Positions 34,737-42,516 of a DNA stretch of 64,000 bases are shown one piece after another. Position 1 is the stretch's first letter, and each line of letters starts with the position of its first letter. Source of the DNA: Propionibacteriaceae bacterium (GTDB lineage Bacteria > Actinomycetota > Actinomycetes > Propionibacteriales > Propionibacteriaceae). A program made the position numbers and the translations under genes. The stretch spans positions 93,115 to 157,114 of the forward strand of contig JAISJP010000019.1 of NCBI GenBank assembly GCA_031261455.1, given 5' to 3'. The notes beneath the pieces are model-generated. The model was not told where the DNA came from and searched no databases. It was given only the letters and a program-made list of their open reading frames with translations.

Positions 34737-35774
34737 TCAGATCACACGATTGAGACGAGTGACATCCAAACCCCACGAGTTGTCTGTGGCAGCACGCACC
34801 GCAGAATCGATACTTCCCGGCAGGGAGTCCAGGAATATGAACGGAACCTTCCACGAGAATCCAGTGTCGGACCGCACCACCAGTTCGTGCCCAGGCAGCG
34901 ACGTGTGGGCCTGCGCACTGAGCGCCGCGACATCGTCCCAAACAATACGAACTGGGCCTTGACTAGCGGCAACAACCAAACCAGCAGGGTCCACTCGCAG
35001 CGCCTGACCAACGGCCATGTCGCTGATGGTCCACGCCAAACCGGCCATCTGCAGTACGGAAGAGGCCCCAAATCCCACCGGGAAAGCCAGCAACAGGCCA
35101 CTGGCCGCCGACCACACGGAAGCATCGTCGAACAGTTGGTAGTACCACATGTCCACAGTGGGCGGGATATCCAGCAGCGTGACCTTGCCGCTCAGGTAAG
35201 AGACGAAAACGCCGGTCGCCACATGCAGCACGATGATGACCATGACTGACGCTGACGCTAGGCGACGCGCGATAAAGCCGTGAGTTTCGCCATCGGAGAC
35301 GCGCCACAACGCCAGCATCACTCCGGCAGCCAACAGCATCGCTAGTCCGACGCCCAGAGCGACCATGATTGCGGTGGAGCTCCAAGTCAAGTCCGCGAAA
35401 ACCTCGTAGCGCGAGAACGCCCGCGTAACCCGCAACAGCAGAATCGGCGGCACAAGCAGGGCCGTCAACCCCACCAGAACAACCACCACACTCAGCGTCA
35501 CCTTGCGAGTGCCCGGCTGGGCAAAGCTGATCAACAGCAGCGCCACAACCACAAACGCACACGCCCCGCCGACACAGCCCAACGCGATCCACGTGCTGGC
35601 GTCAAACTCGTGCTGCTGCGACTCCTTATATATGGTGTACCCGGCGTACGCGATAATCACCGCAAGCAGGATGAGCCGCATCACAATTCCGCGCTGCTGT
35701 GAGCGCAGTTGCAGCAGCAACCGGTCCGGCGAGTACGCGGTCGTAAACGCGAAGTCCTCCGGATCTGCCTGCAT
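34737..35774 (-). CDS. Hypothetical multi-pass membrane protein
   Basis: 345 residues with about six TM helices: near 30-50, 60-85, 90-115, 135-165, 175-200 and 215-245. The final 100 residues look soluble (VRIVWDDVAALSAQAHTS, then SGFSWKVPFIFLD-like strands) and resemble a membrane-associated beta domain. I cannot name a family. The start ATG at 35774 follows TAGCAT by six bases, the leaderless geometry. A 13-base G homopolymer lies 70-82 bases upstream. Confidence 0.7.
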   Translation of the reverse strand: MQADPEDFAFTTAYSPDRLLLQLRSQQRGIVMRLILLAVIIAYAGYTIYKESQQHEFDASTWIALGCVGGACAFVVVALLLISFAQPGTRKVTLSVVVVLVGLTALLVPPILLLRVTRAFSRYEVFADLTWSSTAIMVALGVGLAMLLAAGVMLALWRVSDGETHGFIARRLASASVMVIIVLHVATGVFVSYLSGKVTLLDIPPTVDMWYYQLFDDASVWSAASGLLLAFPVGFGASSVLQMAGLAWTISDMAVGQALRVDPAGLVVAASQGPVRIVWDDVAALSAQAHTSLPGHELVVRSDTGFSWKVPFIFLDSLPGSIDSAVRAATDNSWGLDVTRLNRVI

Positions 35775-35843
35775 GAGACAATGCTACCCCGCCAACGTGT
35801 GAGCTTGCTGTGAGGGCAAATCCCGCGACCTCGTGGAAGGAAC

Positions 35844-35856
35844 GGGGGGGGGGGGG
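35844..35856. repeat. Homopolymeric 13-G tract
   Basis: A run of 13 G on the plus strand in the spacer upstream of the membrane protein gene and downstream of a toxin-antitoxin pair. It is followed by AGGCAGGAGG. No other long single-base run occurs in the window. Such tracts change length by slippage. Confidence 0.95.
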
Positions 35857-35975
35857 AGGCAGGAGGTAGAGAGATGCGAGCGACGACACCCGCAACTACT
35901 ACATGCTCCACTGGTGCGCGACAGAGACAGTTTCCGGTCGGTATCTCTGAGTGGGTGTGGCGAGTGTCGGGGAAG

Positions 35976-36245
35976 TTAGGCAGCGTCGGCCAAAGCACGG
36001 TCAACAGCGTCGCGGATCCACTGAGATCTCGTCGTGTGCGCAGAACCAGCCAACGCGTCCACCTGCGCCAATTTGGCAGGGTCAAGCCTCACCGGCACAA
36101 CCACCGCAGCAGTCGTCCCGATCTCACGCGGACGACCCACGGCGCGTCGAGACCGAAGGAACTCGACGCTGTAACCAGCTTCAGCCTCTGCCGCACCAGC
36201 TTCAAAACGCTTGACCTCTTCGGGCGTGAACACTTTCTCGCTCAT
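35976..36245 (-). CDS. Putative antitoxin, ribbon-helix-helix-like
   Basis: 89 residues. The C-terminal part (VVPVRLDPAKLAQVDALAG then TRSQWIRDAVDRALADAA) is an RHH DNA-binding strand and helix pair as in CopG/MetJ-type antitoxins. GAGGGG lies seven bases before the ATG. It is the second gene of a two-gene operon, 12 bases after the putative toxin. It would bind its toxin and autoregulate. Confidence 0.75.
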   Translation of the reverse strand: MSEKVFTPEEVKRFEAGAAEAEAGYSVEFLRSRRAVGRPREIGTTAAVVVPVRLDPAKLAQVDALAGSAHTTRSQWIRDAVDRALADAA

Positions 36246-36257
36246 CTTCGTTCCCCC

Positions 36258-36575
36258 TCACAAGAACTCGTAGTAGCTAGGCGTCAACAAATCAGCATGA
36301 ATGACCACCATCAGTCCCGAAACATCCGGCTCATCCGTGATGACCTCACGCGGTCTCCCCTGCGAATCGAAGCCCACCCATAACAGTTTGAGCGGGTCCT
36401 CGCGCAGAACTAAGACCGTGCGAGCGTTGTTCATCACATGCAGCGCATCACCATGCGCTGCATGATGGCGATCCGCCGAAGCGAAGAAGACAACATCAAC
36501 GCCATCCTCCAACGACTTGTCGCCACTTCGACAGAACGCTATACGACTATCGTAATACGAATTATGTGACGGCAC
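36258..36575 (-). CDS. Putative type II toxin
   Basis: 105 residues from a GTG at 36575 with GGAAGGAG six bases before it; a longer open frame upstream is not supported. The pattern HHAAHGDALHVMNN, LWVGFDSQGRPREVI and VIHADLLTPSYYEFL fits a common small toxin family in actinobacterial TA modules (HxxHGV..DA, GxDxxGRxLEV, IHAD). It lies directly before a ribbon-helix-helix antitoxin. The mechanism is not known from sequence. Confidence 0.7.
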   Translation of the reverse strand: MPSHNSYYDSRIAFCRSGDKSLEDGVDVVFFASADRHHAAHGDALHVMNNARTVLVLREDPLKLLWVGFDSQGRPREVITDEPDVSGLMVVIHADLLTPSYYEFL

Positions 36576-36603
36576 AAGAGGCTCCTTCCGTGTTGACCAA
36601 CAA

Positions 36604-36632
36604 AGTCTCGCAGGTGCCACCGACAGTTTTTC
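36604..36632 (-). promoter_or_regulatory. PafBC-like damage motif upstream of the toxin-antitoxin operon
   Basis: The 16 bases GAAAAACTGTCGGTGG on the minus strand are identical to those in the radA promoter. Eight bases later the hexamer is GAGACT rather than TAnnnT, so only A and final T of the -10 match. It is followed by the toxin's Shine-Dalgarno and GTG. Confidence 0.55.
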
Positions 36633-36776
36633 GAGATGCCAACACGGGGCAGCAAGCAAAACTCACTATCGTAAGCCGCCGCCGGTACCGGTTGATGGCC
36701 CGCGGTCACTCGATACAGCGACGGCAAAGGAGCCATTCCCGCAGGGCAATAACCCATGGCCAACTAGAGTTGAGGT

Positions 36777-37727
36777 ATGGATGAGACTCGTTCGGACGCT
36801 GCACTGCGGCGGTCTGGGGTGTTGCTCATGCAGAAACGGTGGCTCGATGCCATCGATCAAGTGAAGTCGGCGCTCGGTGCCGAGCCGGACAATGCGCGGC
36901 TTTGGTGTCAGTTGGCGGTGGCTCACGCCAACGTGTCGGGACATGAGGATGACGCGATGGGGGCGTTGCGCCGTGCACGGTTCTTTGCGCCGGATGATCC
37001 AGAAGTCTTGCGGGTTGCGGGGTCGGTGCTGCTCGATTTGGGACACAGACGACAGGCGTTAGCGGCGTTGCGGAAGTCGGCGCGGCTGGAGCCGGGCAGC
37101 GCGCTGGTTCATGCGTTGCTAGCCAAGACGCTGCACGCCATGTATCGCAACGGAGCGGCCGCCAACGAGGCCAGGGCGGCAGTGTTTCTGGCCCCGCGGG
37201 ACGCCTCGTACCGCATTGTGCTGGCCGAGGTGCTGCTGGTGGGGTTCGTGGCCGATGAAGGTATGGTCGAAGAAGCCCGTAGTCAGGTCAACATTGCTAT
37301 GGAGTTGGACGACCAATCTGAGTCGAGCATGTCCACCCAGTCCGCCCAAGTGCTGCATCGGCTACGGCAACAGGACACGCGCGAGTTCATCGCTGCCGAG
37401 GCGCGTCTGGCCCACTGGTCCATCTTGGCTGCGCGAGTGATTGCGGTCGTTGGTGCCGCCGCGCTCGGGGTGCTGCTGTACCGACGCGTGGAGCCTGCCA
37501 CTGCGGCAGTTCTGTTGGCGGTTGTTGGCGGCGTGATTCTGTTGGCGTCCGTCGTGCGAGGCTGGGTGAAGCTCGGCCCGGTGGGGCGTTCCGACCTGCG
37601 CTTCCTGATCGGCACCAACTTGCGGGTCGTCTTTTCGCGGCTGGTCCGCGTGCTTGTCGCCTGGGTAGCGCCAATTCTGCTGCTCGTCCTGATTTGGTGG
37701 GCGTTCAAGCTCACTTCGGCGAACTAA
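36777..37727 (+). CDS. TPR-like membrane protein
   Basis: 316 residues. The N-terminal 190 residues are helical repeats with tetratricopeptide spacing (RWLDAIDQVKSALGAEPDNA, PEVLRVAGSVLLDLGHRRQA, GSALVHALLAKTLHAMYRN). Two TM helices follow near residues 225-265 with an additional hydrophobic C-terminus. It likely scaffolds protein contacts at the membrane. The upstream TAGAGT lies six bases before the ATG, again the leaderless pattern. Function unknown. Confidence 0.75.
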   Translation: MDETRSDAALRRSGVLLMQKRWLDAIDQVKSALGAEPDNARLWCQLAVAHANVSGHEDDAMGALRRARFFAPDDPEVLRVAGSVLLDLGHRRQALAALRKSARLEPGSALVHALLAKTLHAMYRNGAAANEARAAVFLAPRDASYRIVLAEVLLVGFVADEGMVEEARSQVNIAMELDDQSESSMSTQSAQVLHRLRQQDTREFIAAEARLAHWSILAARVIAVVGAAALGVLLYRRVEPATAAVLLAVVGGVILLASVVRGWVKLGPVGRSDLRFLIGTNLRVVFSRLVRVLVAWVAPILLLVLIWWAFKLTSAN

Positions 37728-37862
37728 CGGTGCCGCTGTCGAGCGACGTTTGCCGACCATGCGCTCCACTTGCTGACGGTGGCGAACCGTACGCGAACCC
37801 TATCGCACGACCGCTGCCAAGGAGTCGAGGAGTCGGGGCCGCTACTGAAGCCGAGACAGCGA

Positions 37863-38579
37863 TCAGTGACGGTTGCTGAGCGCGGCCAACAGATTGTCCA
37901 GGCTCATCTGACCGGGGGCACTGCCCTGGCCGACGGACGCGAACGTGGCGCAAGAGCCGTAGAGGTGGCCGAGCACGCGCGTCACTTGACCGGGCAGGCC
38001 CATCGCGATGGCGATGGTGGGGATGTGGTGGCTCTCGGTGAAGCGGGACGTGGCGTTCAGCAGGGCGCGCGCGTCCTCATCCGTCTGCGCAACCGTCGCC
38101 AACTTGACGACGTCCGGTTTGATGGCCGCCATGCGCGTCAACTGCTCGAAGATGCCCTCTTCGTCGAGCGTGTGGTTGACGTCGTGATACGACAAGATGA
38201 CGGGAGTGGCCTGCGCGGCGGGACGCACCACGTCGTAACCGGGGTCGAACTCGATGTCGATGTAGGCGGCGATCTCCCGCACGGCCGCGACGGCGGCGGC
38301 AAACTTTGTGCCACCCAAAGTGACGTGTCCCCCTTGCGGAATGGAACGCACTGTGAAGATGACTGGCAGTTTGACTACGTCTCTTATCTCTTGAATGACG
38401 GACACGAGAGTGGCAGGGTCGCCAGAGATGCCGCTGAACCAGTCTGCGCGCCACTCAACCAGGTCGATGTGACGCTTGGTGGCGATCTCCTCCGCCTGCG
38501 TGCGGATGGCAGCCAACGTCTGCCCCACAATCGGCACAATGATGGCGGGACGTTTCGGACTGGGCTGTAGTGGCTCCAT
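37863..38579 (-). CDS. aroD: Type I 3-dehydroquinate dehydratase
   Basis: 238 residues. The class I Schiff-base lysine is in PDVVKLATVAQTDEDA, the catalytic histidine in LSYHDVNHT, and the substrate loop ends QGSAPGQMS. ADWFSG matches the family's DxF/DWF loop and VIFTVRSIPQGG the TxR motif. It dehydrates 3-dehydroquinate in the shikimate pathway. AAGGAGGTG before the start marks a strong Shine-Dalgarno. It is not grouped with other aro genes here. Confidence 0.95.
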   Translation of the reverse strand: MEPLQPSPKRPAIIVPIVGQTLAAIRTQAEEIATKRHIDLVEWRADWFSGISGDPATLVSVIQEIRDVVKLPVIFTVRSIPQGGHVTLGGTKFAAAVAAVREIAAYIDIEFDPGYDVVRPAAQATPVILSYHDVNHTLDEEGIFEQLTRMAAIKPDVVKLATVAQTDEDARALLNATSRFTESHHIPTIAIAMGLPGQVTRVLGHLYGSCATFASVGQGSAPGQMSLDNLLAALSNRH

Positions 38580-38756
38580 CGCACACCTCCTTACTCAAAT
38601 TATCTCATCTGTTGTGCGTTCGTGGGGCAGATATCTGGTTTACCGACATGACTTAGCTGCCGCCTTGATAGGCGGGCGAAGACAAGACGCAAAAGAACTG
38701 GGCGGGGAGTGTTCATGTTGCGCGTCGAGCTGTTCCAGTAGGGGCAGAATTGATCC

Positions 38757-40649
38757 ATGCCAATTTCGCAGCCCAATGCGGCGTTCACACCCGCGTCCGC
38801 TTTCACCACCCGACCAGACATTGCCGGGACGCATAGCATGGTGTCATCGACGCATTGGCTGGCGTCCGCGTCCGCCAATGCGGTGCTGGAGCGGGGCGGC
38901 AATGCTTTTGACGCTGCCGTGGCTGGGGCGTTCGTGTTGCACGTTGTGGAACCGCACTTGAACGGACCTGGCGGGGACATGATGGGGGTGTTTGCGACGG
39001 CCGAGGACCCCGCGAATCCGGTGGTGCTGGTGGGGCAAGGTCCGGCACCTGTGGGGGCGACGGCAGAGCATTATCGCTCGCTGGGTCTGGAGATGGTGCC
39101 GGGTTCGGGTGCACTGGCTGCGGCAATCCCCGGCGCTGTCGATGCGTGGATGATTCTACTGCGCGACCACGGCACATTCACGGTTGGAGACGTGTTGCGA
39201 TACGCCATTGACTACGCACGTAACGGTCACCCGGTGCTGGCAGCCGTGAGCCGGACAATCACTGGAGTGAGCGAACTGTTCACCGAACACTGGCCGACGT
39301 CGGCCTCGCGTTGGCTGAAGGACGGAGCGGCACCACAACCGGGGCAGATCATCACCAACCCGGAACATGCCGCAGTATTGCAGGCGTTGGTTGACGCGGC
39401 CTCAGGCGTGACCGCCGGTGGCGCGTCGCGGGAGGAGGGCATCGAGGCGGCCCGTGCAGCTTGGCGTGACATCGTTGGCGCGCGCGTCGAGGAGTTCTTT
39501 GCTACCCCCCACCGTCACTCCGATGGCGGCGACTATGCCGGGGTGATGACCGCTGCCGATGTCCAGGGCTTCTCCGCCTCCTACGAGACTCCGGCGTCGG
39601 TTGATTTCCGGGGTTTCACGGTTGCCAAGGTGGGCGCGTGGAGTCAGGGGCCATCGCTACTTCAGGCGCTCACAATTCTTGACGGGTACGATGACGCGCG
39701 GCTTGATCCGTCCACCGAACTTGGTGCTCACACCATCGTCGAGGCGATGAAGCTGGCCCTAGCCGACCGCGAGGCCTGGTATCGCGACGGCCTAGAGCAA
39801 GAGGCGCTTGACTACCTGCTATCTGCCTCGTATGCCGCCCAGCGTCGCGCGTTGATCGAAGAGCGCGCCTCCGCTGAACTGCGCCCTGGCGCGCTCCCCG
39901 GCCACACCCTAGTGCTGCCTCCCATGCGCACCGAGTACGACACCTCCGCCGCCCCCGCAGGCGCGCTCCCCGGCACCCCCGCGCGCTCGCTAACCGTCGG
40001 CGAGCCGACCCTGCACACGTCATTGCCCGACGACCTGCCCACCGACGCAAGCGGCGTCACGAGGGGCGACACGTGTCACATCGATGTGGTGGACGCAGCA
40101 GGCAACATGATCTCGGCGACCCCATCGGGTGGCTGGTTGCAGTCGTCCCCCACAATTCCGGGGCTGGGCTTCTGCTTGGGCACCCGGCTGCAGATGATGT
40201 GGCTGGAGTCGGACTCCCCCACGGTGCTGACGCCGGGCATGCGCCCGCGCACCACTCTCACGCCCACGCTGGTGCTGCGCGACGGTCACCCGATTCTGGC
40301 GTGCGGCACCCCCGGCGGCGACCAGCAGGACCAATGGCAACTCCCGCTGCTGCTGCGCGTCCTGGTCGGCGGCTACACCCCCCAACAGGCGATTGACGCC
40401 CCCAACCTGCACACCACCAGCGCCCCCGGCAGCTTCTGGCCCCGCACCTGGGAACCCGCCGGTCTGCACGTCGAGGATCGCATCGGTGACGACGTGATCA
40501 CCGCCCTAGAAACTCGCGGTCACAAAGTAACTCGCGCTGGCGACTGGGCCCTAGGTCGTCTCTGCGCCGTCACCCGCGACCCCGAGACCGGCGTCCTAAC
40601 TGCCGCCGCCAACCCACGCGGCGCCCAAGGCTACGCCGTCGGTCGCTAG
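38757..40649 (+). CDS. Gamma-glutamyltransferase family protein
   Basis: 630 residues of the Ntn-hydrolase GGT family: VSSTHWLASASANAVLERGG at the start, GGNAFDAAVAGAF, and the autocleavage site RGDTCHIDVVDAAGNMIS near residue 440. The catalytic Thr is followed by Cys-His rather than Thr-His or Ser-His. SGGWLQSSPTIPGLGF and GTPGGDQQDQWQLPLLLRVL match the small subunit. No signal peptide is evident, so the location may be cytoplasmic. It would hydrolyse or transfer gamma-glutamyl groups. ATG follows CAGAAT by six bases, and GGGGCAG could be a Shine-Dalgarno. Confidence 0.88.
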   Translation: MPISQPNAAFTPASAFTTRPDIAGTHSMVSSTHWLASASANAVLERGGNAFDAAVAGAFVLHVVEPHLNGPGGDMMGVFATAEDPANPVVLVGQGPAPVGATAEHYRSLGLEMVPGSGALAAAIPGAVDAWMILLRDHGTFTVGDVLRYAIDYARNGHPVLAAVSRTITGVSELFTEHWPTSASRWLKDGAAPQPGQIITNPEHAAVLQALVDAASGVTAGGASREEGIEAARAAWRDIVGARVEEFFATPHRHSDGGDYAGVMTAADVQGFSASYETPASVDFRGFTVAKVGAWSQGPSLLQALTILDGYDDARLDPSTELGAHTIVEAMKLALADREAWYRDGLEQEALDYLLSASYAAQRRALIEERASAELRPGALPGHTLVLPPMRTEYDTSAAPAGALPGTPARSLTVGEPTLHTSLPDDLPTDASGVTRGDTCHIDVVDAAGNMISATPSGGWLQSSPTIPGLGFCLGTRLQMMWLESDSPTVLTPGMRPRTTLTPTLVLRDGHPILACGTPGGDQQDQWQLPLLLRVLVGGYTPQQAIDAPNLHTTSAPGSFWPRTWEPAGLHVEDRIGDDVITALETRGHKVTRAGDWALGRLCAVTRDPETGVLTAAANPRGAQGYAVGR

Positions 40650-40674
40650 GCCAACTATGCAATCGCTCGATCCG

Positions 40675-41511
40675 TCACTCTTTGTGTCGCGTCAGGGTGG
40701 TGACACCAAAGTCTTCGGGAGGTGGGGACGGCTGGGTGTCAGAGTCGGCGAAGGGGTGGGCGTTGCCTAGCCAGTTGGTTAGGGCGGGCCCGGAGATGAC
40801 GCGATAGGGGAAGGTGGCGCGGGAAGCGACGCGCTCTAGAGCTGCGACGTTTAGGGTTGGGCCAGACGAGACGACTAGGTTTCCGAAGCGTCGGCCTTTG
40901 ATGACGGCGGGTTCGGCGGCGAATATGGTTGTGGGGCAGAGTTCGCGGATGCCAGCCACCACGCGACGGGACCAAGCGAAGGGGGCCTTGTCGGTTAGAT
41001 TTGCCACTAGCGTCCCATCGGCGCGCAACACATGGGCGACGAGGGCAAACCACTCGCGCGTCACCAGCTCGGCGGGCACGCAGGCACCGTCGAACGCGTC
41101 CATGATAATAAGATCGGCGTAGTCAGCAGGCATTTCAGCCAGACCGGAACGGCCATCGGTGGGGCGCACTTTCACTCCAGACATCTTCGCCAGCGGGGCG
41201 TGCGCGCGCACCTCCTCGATCAGGGCGATGTCGGGTTCAAGCACAATCTGCGCGGAGGTCGGTCGCGTCGCGGCAACGTATCGCGGCAACGTCAGTCCGC
41301 CGCCACCTACGTGCACCACTCGGATGGGCGCTCCCGGCTCGGCAGCATGGTCAATGACCTCGGCGATGCGTTGCACGTACTCAAACTCCAGATACGTCGG
41401 ATCTGACACATCGACAAACGACTGTTCCGTGCCGCCGATTCGCACAACCCAACTGTTCGGGCGCTCCCGGTCAGGGACCACTCGCGTATTTGGGTTCGGA
41501 GTTTCTCGCAT
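40675..41511 (-). CDS. Spermidine synthase-like SAM-dependent methyltransferase fold protein
   Basis: 278 residues with a Rossmann fold: VVHVGGGGLTLPRYVAATRP, IVLEPDIALIEEV, and DLIIMDAFDGACVPAEL. These fit the spermine/spermidine synthase family. There is no membrane domain and no neighbouring speD, so the actual substrate is uncertain, and many such proteins in actinobacteria are unassigned. It converges on the ggt gene. Confidence 0.82.
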   Translation of the reverse strand: MRETPNPNTRVVPDRERPNSWVVRIGGTEQSFVDVSDPTYLEFEYVQRIAEVIDHAAEPGAPIRVVHVGGGGLTLPRYVAATRPTSAQIVLEPDIALIEEVRAHAPLAKMSGVKVRPTDGRSGLAEMPADYADLIIMDAFDGACVPAELVTREWFALVAHVLRADGTLVANLTDKAPFAWSRRVVAGIRELCPTTIFAAEPAVIKGRRFGNLVVSSGPTLNVAALERVASRATFPYRVISGPALTNWLGNAHPFADSDTQPSPPPEDFGVTTLTRHKE

Positions 41512-41527
41512 CGCTACTTCTTGCTGG

Positions 41528-41842
41528 CTACGGACGACGATAGATGTCGTGGTGGCCGATGCGGCGCCAGACTAGGCGCGGTTCGCCGTCAAAAGTGTCG
41601 AAGTGGAATGTGGCGCGGCCATCTGGGCCAGCGAAAGACCATGTGATGGCGCACACTCCGTCGACGCCACCTAAGCGCTCGAAGCGGAGGTGTTTGGGCC
41701 AGCGGTATCCGGCGGGGTCGGCCTCGTAGGCGGCCACTGCAGGTAGGAATTCGTCGCCAAGCCAGGCCCGCACTGCTGCACGCTCGATGTCTGGAAGGCG
41801 ATTCCAGTCAGCGAGGAAGGTGTCTAGACGTAGGTACCTCAT
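41528..41842 (-). CDS. Putative toxin partner of the AbrB-type antitoxin
   Basis: 104 residues. It follows an AbrB-like gene with a 4-bp ATGA overlap. The sequence has alternating aromatic and basic strands (WPKHLRFERLGG, VCAITWSFAGPDGRATFHFD, LVWRRIGHHDIYRRP) reminiscent of ParE/RelE-fold toxins. The HDIY end resembles the family's usual GxHDxY/RH tail. Toxicity and target are inference from this context. Confidence 0.6.
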   Translation of the reverse strand: MRYLRLDTFLADWNRLPDIERAAVRAWLGDEFLPAVAAYEADPAGYRWPKHLRFERLGGVDGVCAITWSFAGPDGRATFHFDTFDGEPRLVWRRIGHHDIYRRP

Positions 41843-42114
41843 GACAGATCAGCGATGAAATCCTCAGCGGTGGAGTAGGAGGCGCCCCGACCGGCGGCGT
41901 AGGCTGCCGACGCCTCGCGTTCCTTTGCTTGCCAGTCAGCCGTGTAAAACCACGCAGATGCGGCATCGACGGCAATCTTTGGGATGAGGACCAGCCGACC
42001 GTCTTCTTCGATGATCTCGACCTGCGCGCCGTCCTCGTCAAGATGGTAGGTGCGACGTATCGCTGGCGGAATAGCTATCGTCCCCCGATTTTGGACGCTG
42101 ACCAACATACTCAT
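41839..42114 (-). CDS. AbrB/MazE-type antitoxin
   Basis: 91 residues from the ATG at 42114. SVQNRGTIAIPPAIRRTYHL is a swapped-hairpin AbrB DNA-binding domain, followed by a helical tail with YSTAEDFIADL. A longer open frame upstream is ignored because TATACT lies exactly six bases before this ATG, giving a leaderless mRNA. The gene overlaps its partner by four bases. It likely represses its own promoter. Confidence 0.75.
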   Translation of the reverse strand: MSMLVSVQNRGTIAIPPAIRRTYHLDEDGAQVEIIEEDGRLVLIPKIAVDAASAWFYTADWQAKEREASAAYAAGRGASYSTAEDFIADLS

Positions 42115-42147
42115 GTATGCAGTATAGCAGCATTGCGGTTTTACCGC
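42115..42147 (-). promoter_or_regulatory. Leaderless promoter with palindrome for the AbrB-type TA operon
   Basis: On the minus strand TATACT is followed by six bases and the ATG. The 13-base palindrome GCGGTTTTACCGC (42135-42147) lies just upstream of the -10, where an autoregulatory operator would sit. Confidence 0.6.
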
Positions 42148-42169
42148 ATAGGGCCGATGTATCAATGCA

Positions 42170-42210
42170 GTTGCGAAACTGGGTGCAGATTCGTTGCAGT
42201 ACCGGGTGTG
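42170..42210. repeat. Direct repeat copy A, two units of 23-base period
   Basis: GTTGCGAAACTGGGTGCAG at 42170 and GTTGCAGTACCGGGTGTG at 42193 repeat with a period of 23. The same two-unit block, in the same orientation and with the same period, is present at 44465-44506 on the other side of the MFS-CBS gene. Confidence 0.7.
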
Positions 42211-42371
42211 CGTCTGCCAACAGACACGTTATCTGTCATACTCTTAACACGTGCAACGGGGTCGAAAACAGAGCACGCGACAAGTCAAGTCACCGGCCAC
42301 AACAGTGAACTTCTTGCCCTCATATCCCAACCCTGATGAGACACCCTGACTCCAACCGTCCTATGCATTTG

Positions 42372-42438
42372 TGGTATACTTGTGGGGTTGGACAGCGATA
42401 ACGCGTAGAACTCCTAACCGGGTTCTGCGCGTTTTTTG
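42372..42438 (+). promoter_or_regulatory. Extended -10 promoter, six-codon leader ORF and intrinsic terminator (putative attenuator) for the MFS-CBS gene
   Basis: TGGTATACT (42372-42380) is an extended -10. A TTG at 42388 opens TTG-GAC-AGC-GAT-AAC-GCG-TAG, ending at 42408. ACGCGTAGAAC (42401-42411) and GTTCTGCGCGT (42422-42432) form an 11-pair stem followed by TTTTTT, an intrinsic terminator. The leader stop codon lies within the 5' arm, so a ribosome there would block the hairpin. The gene begins 79 bases later. Confidence 0.65.
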
Positions 42439-42516
42439 TTTGTCTGACGCAGTTTTCAGGCAGCTTTCTCTCTCGATAAAGACTCCATTGCAATAGATTC
42501 CCGAGTTGAGGCAGTA

